Of a stretch of DNA of 64,000 bases, positions 61,441-64,000 are shown piece by piece. The DNA comes from Zasmidium citrigriseum (Eukaryota > Ascomycota > Dothideomycetes > Mycosphaerellales > Mycosphaerellaceae), in NCBI GenBank assembly GCA_002786025.1, contig NHNW01000012.1:620001-684000 (forward strand). Direction: 5' to 3'. The position numbers were made by a program, and so were the translations under genes. Each line of letters starts with the position of its first letter. Positions within the stretch are counted from its first letter, which is position 1. A model generated the notes under the pieces. That model was not told the origin of the DNA. It did no database searches and saw nothing but the letters and a program-made list of their open reading frames with translations.

Positions 61441-61638
61441 ATGTTCTCCCCCAAATCCAAATCCCTCAAATCCGACACCTCCTCCATCCTCTCAACCTCC
61501 ACAACCGCCAGCCTCATCAAGGACAAATTCACCTCATCGAAGTCAAAGGACACCCGATCACCACGAGAGAAGCAACTCGAACGAATGAGGGATCGACCCA
61601 ACACTGAGACTCTTGCTGCTATGGCGGCGATGAAGTAG
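61441..61638 (+). CDS. Small basic protein, 65 residues
   Basis: Single exon. The start is strongly supported by a TATA box about 100 bp upstream and by a leader of about 80 bases that is almost free of G (CATCAATCAACATCAACTAAC-type), typical of highly expressed ascomycete genes. The protein is Ser/Lys-rich, with a TSSILSTSTTASLIKDKF segment and a charged REKQLERMR helix, and ends AAMAAMK. There is no signal peptide or membrane segment. Family unknown; small stress-inducible or structural proteins look like this, but no function can be claimed. Confidence 0.68.
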   Translation: MFSPKSKSLKSDTSSILSTSTTASLIKDKFTSSKSKDTRSPREKQLERMRDRPNTETLAAMAAMK

Positions 61639-62548
61639 GTTTCGATAGCGAGACCGACGATTGCGAAGTGCCCGAGGAGGGGGGTCAGACGGCATTCGTG
61701 TACTTGACGAGTCCACGTCGGGAATTTGTGTATGTCTCCCAGCTGTTACGGCTGGGAGAAGGGCGATATAATCACCATGGCTTAACTACAGAGCGAGGCG
61801 TTGGGGAGTTGTTTGAACTTGAAAGGAATCACAGATTGTCCAAGGATCCATGAAAGTGTTTGTTTGATCGATAGATTGTAGTCTTGTTACGAGTATCACG
61901 AGCAATCGAGAAAGTTATCAACTCATACCTCACGTCTTTCATCATGACCCGTCACTCTTTCTTGGATTTGCTCGACGCCTTGGGGCCAGAGCGTTAGTAT
62001 GATGCAGCACTAGTGTGCTGAACGATCAGGAGCATCGCCCCTATGAATAATTTTTGTCCTCGAAATCTTGTTGCAAAGAGCAGAGAACCTCTTCCCTGGG
62101 ACAGGTCCTGGTCATCAGCGAGACCTCGTACCCGTTCATTCCTCATCGTTCAATGAACCCACCCATACATCCCATGACCGACCTGTCGCCTGGCAGGCTG
62201 TCAGACGCGCCAATCCCGCTCCCCAACCTCTCATCCCCTAGTACCCCTCCAATCCTAAGGGGAGCAGCTCCGGCGAGCCCTCCGCCCTTCAGACGCCCAC
62301 GCCCTGCATACGGACAACTCACCGGTCATCCTCGCGTTCGCGGAGAACTTACAGCTGCCTTCTCCTTTCCGTCGTCGGTGTCTATGCCACTCAAGAAGTA
62401 AGCAACTCCGAGCCGTCTCGGCTTTGATCCTCGAACCGTGCCCGCGCGGCGTTGACGGAGAAGAGGCAAACGAGGTGCTTACAAGAAAGGGAGACGCTCT
62501 CCTTGGCGCAATAACATCGAATCGCAAACCCTTCTGGTACGATCAGTT
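61639..62548. other. Spacer with one possible orphan exon
   Basis: Between the small protein gene and the ARH1 3' end. A plus-strand Pro/Ser-rich frame from an ATG at 62153 reaches a GTAAGC donor-like site at 62398, but no downstream exon could be joined. Otherwise no gene. Confidence 0.45.
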
Positions 62549-64000
62549 CTATCCATCTAGAATCCTCAACATCTCCTCCACACTCCTACACTTCTCCCTC
62601 TCCTTGCCCTTCTCTTTCCCCCTTCGAATCTCCTCGGCATCGATCCTCTCCCAGTCCTGCCAGCTCACCCACCGTAAACCCCTCTTCTTGACTTCCTTCT
62701 TCACTTCGTCCCATCCGCGTTTCTCAACCGGGCCTTCCTTCTCGTCGCCGAGGAATTTGACGTTCTTCTTCCAGTCGTTCACGATCACGTCTGCTGTTGT
62801 GAAGGCGTCGTCTAGAGTGCTTGCTATAACGCCTGTGGGACCTCTTTTCACCCAGCCGGCGCAGTACATGCCTGGGACGTGGCCTGCTGTCAGGTCTGCT
62901 GCTGGACCACGGTCTGGTGAGAGAACGCGTCCATAGCGGTCGTTCGGGATTATGCCCTTCTTCGTGTCGAAAGGGATGCCGAGTTTGTCGAAGCCGGGAA
63001 GAGCTGTAGACTCATAGCCGATAGATCGGAAGGCCAAGCTGGCGGTCACCATGCCTTTCTCGCCAGTACCTTTGACCTTGGCTGCGCGTAGAGTGTTGAG
63101 ATCGGACTGAGGATCACCGGAGATGAGTTCGTGCATCGGCTTCACGTATTCCTGCTTCTGGAAGCCGACTGCTGCGAGCGACGTAGAGTCTGTCGAGAGG
63201 AACTCGATTGGTGACCGCAGGTAGCCTAGCTGCCAGGCATTCTTCGCCTGATCGATAGGCGTCTTGGACCCCTTCTGAAGTAGCTCCGCGATTCGCTTTA
63301 GCTGGCGAGGAAGCTTCTTCGTCTCTACTTGCATCAAGGCTTCCCATCCCTCTGGTGGTGGAACGAAGCCCAGTCCAGGGAGAGTCATCAACTCCCGAAG
63401 TTCCTTGATGGTGTACGGTGCCTGCAAAGGCCCTCTCCTTCCAATGATCTTGACGTCTTTTACTCTGCTCTTGCTGAGAGCTTCGATTGCGTGCTCGGAG
63501 ATGTCCGTCTTTCGTAGCTCTTCAAGCGGCATGAACAAGATACGTGCCACATCCAGCGCAACGTTGCCTTGCCCTATCACAACTGCGGTGTCTCCAGAAT
63601 CCAGCTCCGGATTAAGGTCCGCATACTCGGGCAGTCCATTGTACCAACCCACAAATGCTCTTGCAGAATGCACGCCTTTCAAGTCCTCTCCAGGTATTCC
63701 CAGTCTTTTATCCTTCGAAGCTCCATATGCGAACAGTATGCCATCGTAATGCGGCGCTATCGAAGTGAGAGGAAGGTGTCCTTTTGTGTCGCCAATTGGA
63801 ACGTTGCCGATGTAATTGAAGCCAGGATACTTCGCAACATCAGGAAGTGTTTCTGAGCATTTCTACTGCGCGACGTGTATATTAGCCATCGCGCCCAACC
63901 GTTCAATGGATGTTTGCGAGTCATACTTTGGCTTCTGGATGATCTGGTGCAATTCCGAATCGAACCAGACCGTATGGCGAGGGCAGACCCTCGTACATAT
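62549..64000 (-). CDS. ARH1: Adrenodoxin/ferredoxin-NADP+ reductase (partial, N-terminus off the window)
   Basis: Exons are 63927 to beyond the right edge, and 63862-62549. The 64-bp intron uses a GTATGA donor and a GTAG acceptor; the join restores the family sequence APDHPEAKKCSETL. The visible part begins in the FAD-binding region at MYEGLPSPYGLVRFGIAPDHP. The NADP-binding motif IGQGNVALDVARIL is near the middle, IGRRGPLQAPYTIKELREL follows, and the GWVKRGPTGVIASTLDDA block lies toward the end. The flavoenzyme passes electrons from NADPH to mitochondrial ferredoxin (Yah1) for Fe-S cluster and haem A synthesis. The C-terminal 80 residues, rich in Lys, Glu and Arg, are longer than in yeast Arh1. 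About 40 or more N-terminal residues are missing. Confidence 0.92.

Noticed and set aside
62153..62401. Pro/Ser-rich plus-strand frame ending at a GTAAGC donor
   Set aside because: No downstream exon could be joined and there is no family signal; left as a possible orphan exon only.
1..64000. Secondary-metabolite cluster, LTR element, DNA transposon or CRISPR array
   Set aside because: No polyketide or peptide synthetase, reverse transcriptase, transposase, terminal repeats or regular spaced repeats were seen.

Overview
This window is nuclear DNA from a filamentous ascomycete (Pezizomycotina, most likely a Dothideomycete; the class is inferred, not proven). Reasons: about 50% GC, genes tightly packed on both strands, many spliceosomal introns of 45-60 bp with GTRNGT donors, CTRAC-like branch sites and YAG acceptors, and clear fungal orthologues: the TOK1 two-pore potassium channel, HDA1 with an Arb2 tail, POM33, the Mg2+ carrier MME1, mitochondrial ribosomal MRPL3 and a PRPP synthetase with a non-homologous insert. 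Introns were placed by eye from splice consensus and family similarity, so individual edges may be off by a few bases. No complete transposon, rRNA or CRISPR array was seen.

Layout. 1-9.5 kb: a membrane-like partial frame, a small conserved fungal protein, an amino acid permease, two small secreted proteins (one with 14 cysteines), a seven-helix receptor and an unrecognised gene. 10-17.5 kb: secreted class II peroxidase, mitochondrial carrier MME1, a nuclear-envelope-like membrane protein, and MRPL3 head-to-head with a small one-helix protein. 18-21.4 kb: a tandem pair of unknown paralogues. 21.5-28.1 kb: a divergent pair joining a PxpA-type (LamB/YcsF) protein to a biotin carboxylase/PxpC/PxpB/biotinyl fusion, then an NmrA-like protein. 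28.4-34.1 kb: a membrane protein with a DUF3431 tail, an AT-rich possibly RIP-mutated patch, and HDA1.

34.5-49.8 kb holds an expanded unknown family: two genes on the minus strand (34.6-37.3 kb), then the housekeeping genes TOK1 and a PPR protein, then two more family members on the plus strand (44.8-48.3 kb) and perhaps a fifth, remote member (48.8-49.8 kb). The members share a phase-0 intron close to the N-terminus. 49.9-52.5 kb: the serine incorporator TMS1 divergent from an AhpC/TSA-like protein.

52.5-55 kb is a gene-poor island. It contains two related, same-strand Pol III-type elements whose ends fold like a tRNA but whose anticodon region is interrupted by about 150 nt. A third, tRNA-Arg-like gene with about 80 extra nt follows, and a G-quadruplex-prone minisatellite lies beside them. 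This is the most unusual part of the window. 55-64 kb returns to core genes: PRPP synthetase, a GNAT acetyltransferase, POM33, a 65-residue small protein and the adrenodoxin reductase ARH1, cut by the window edge.
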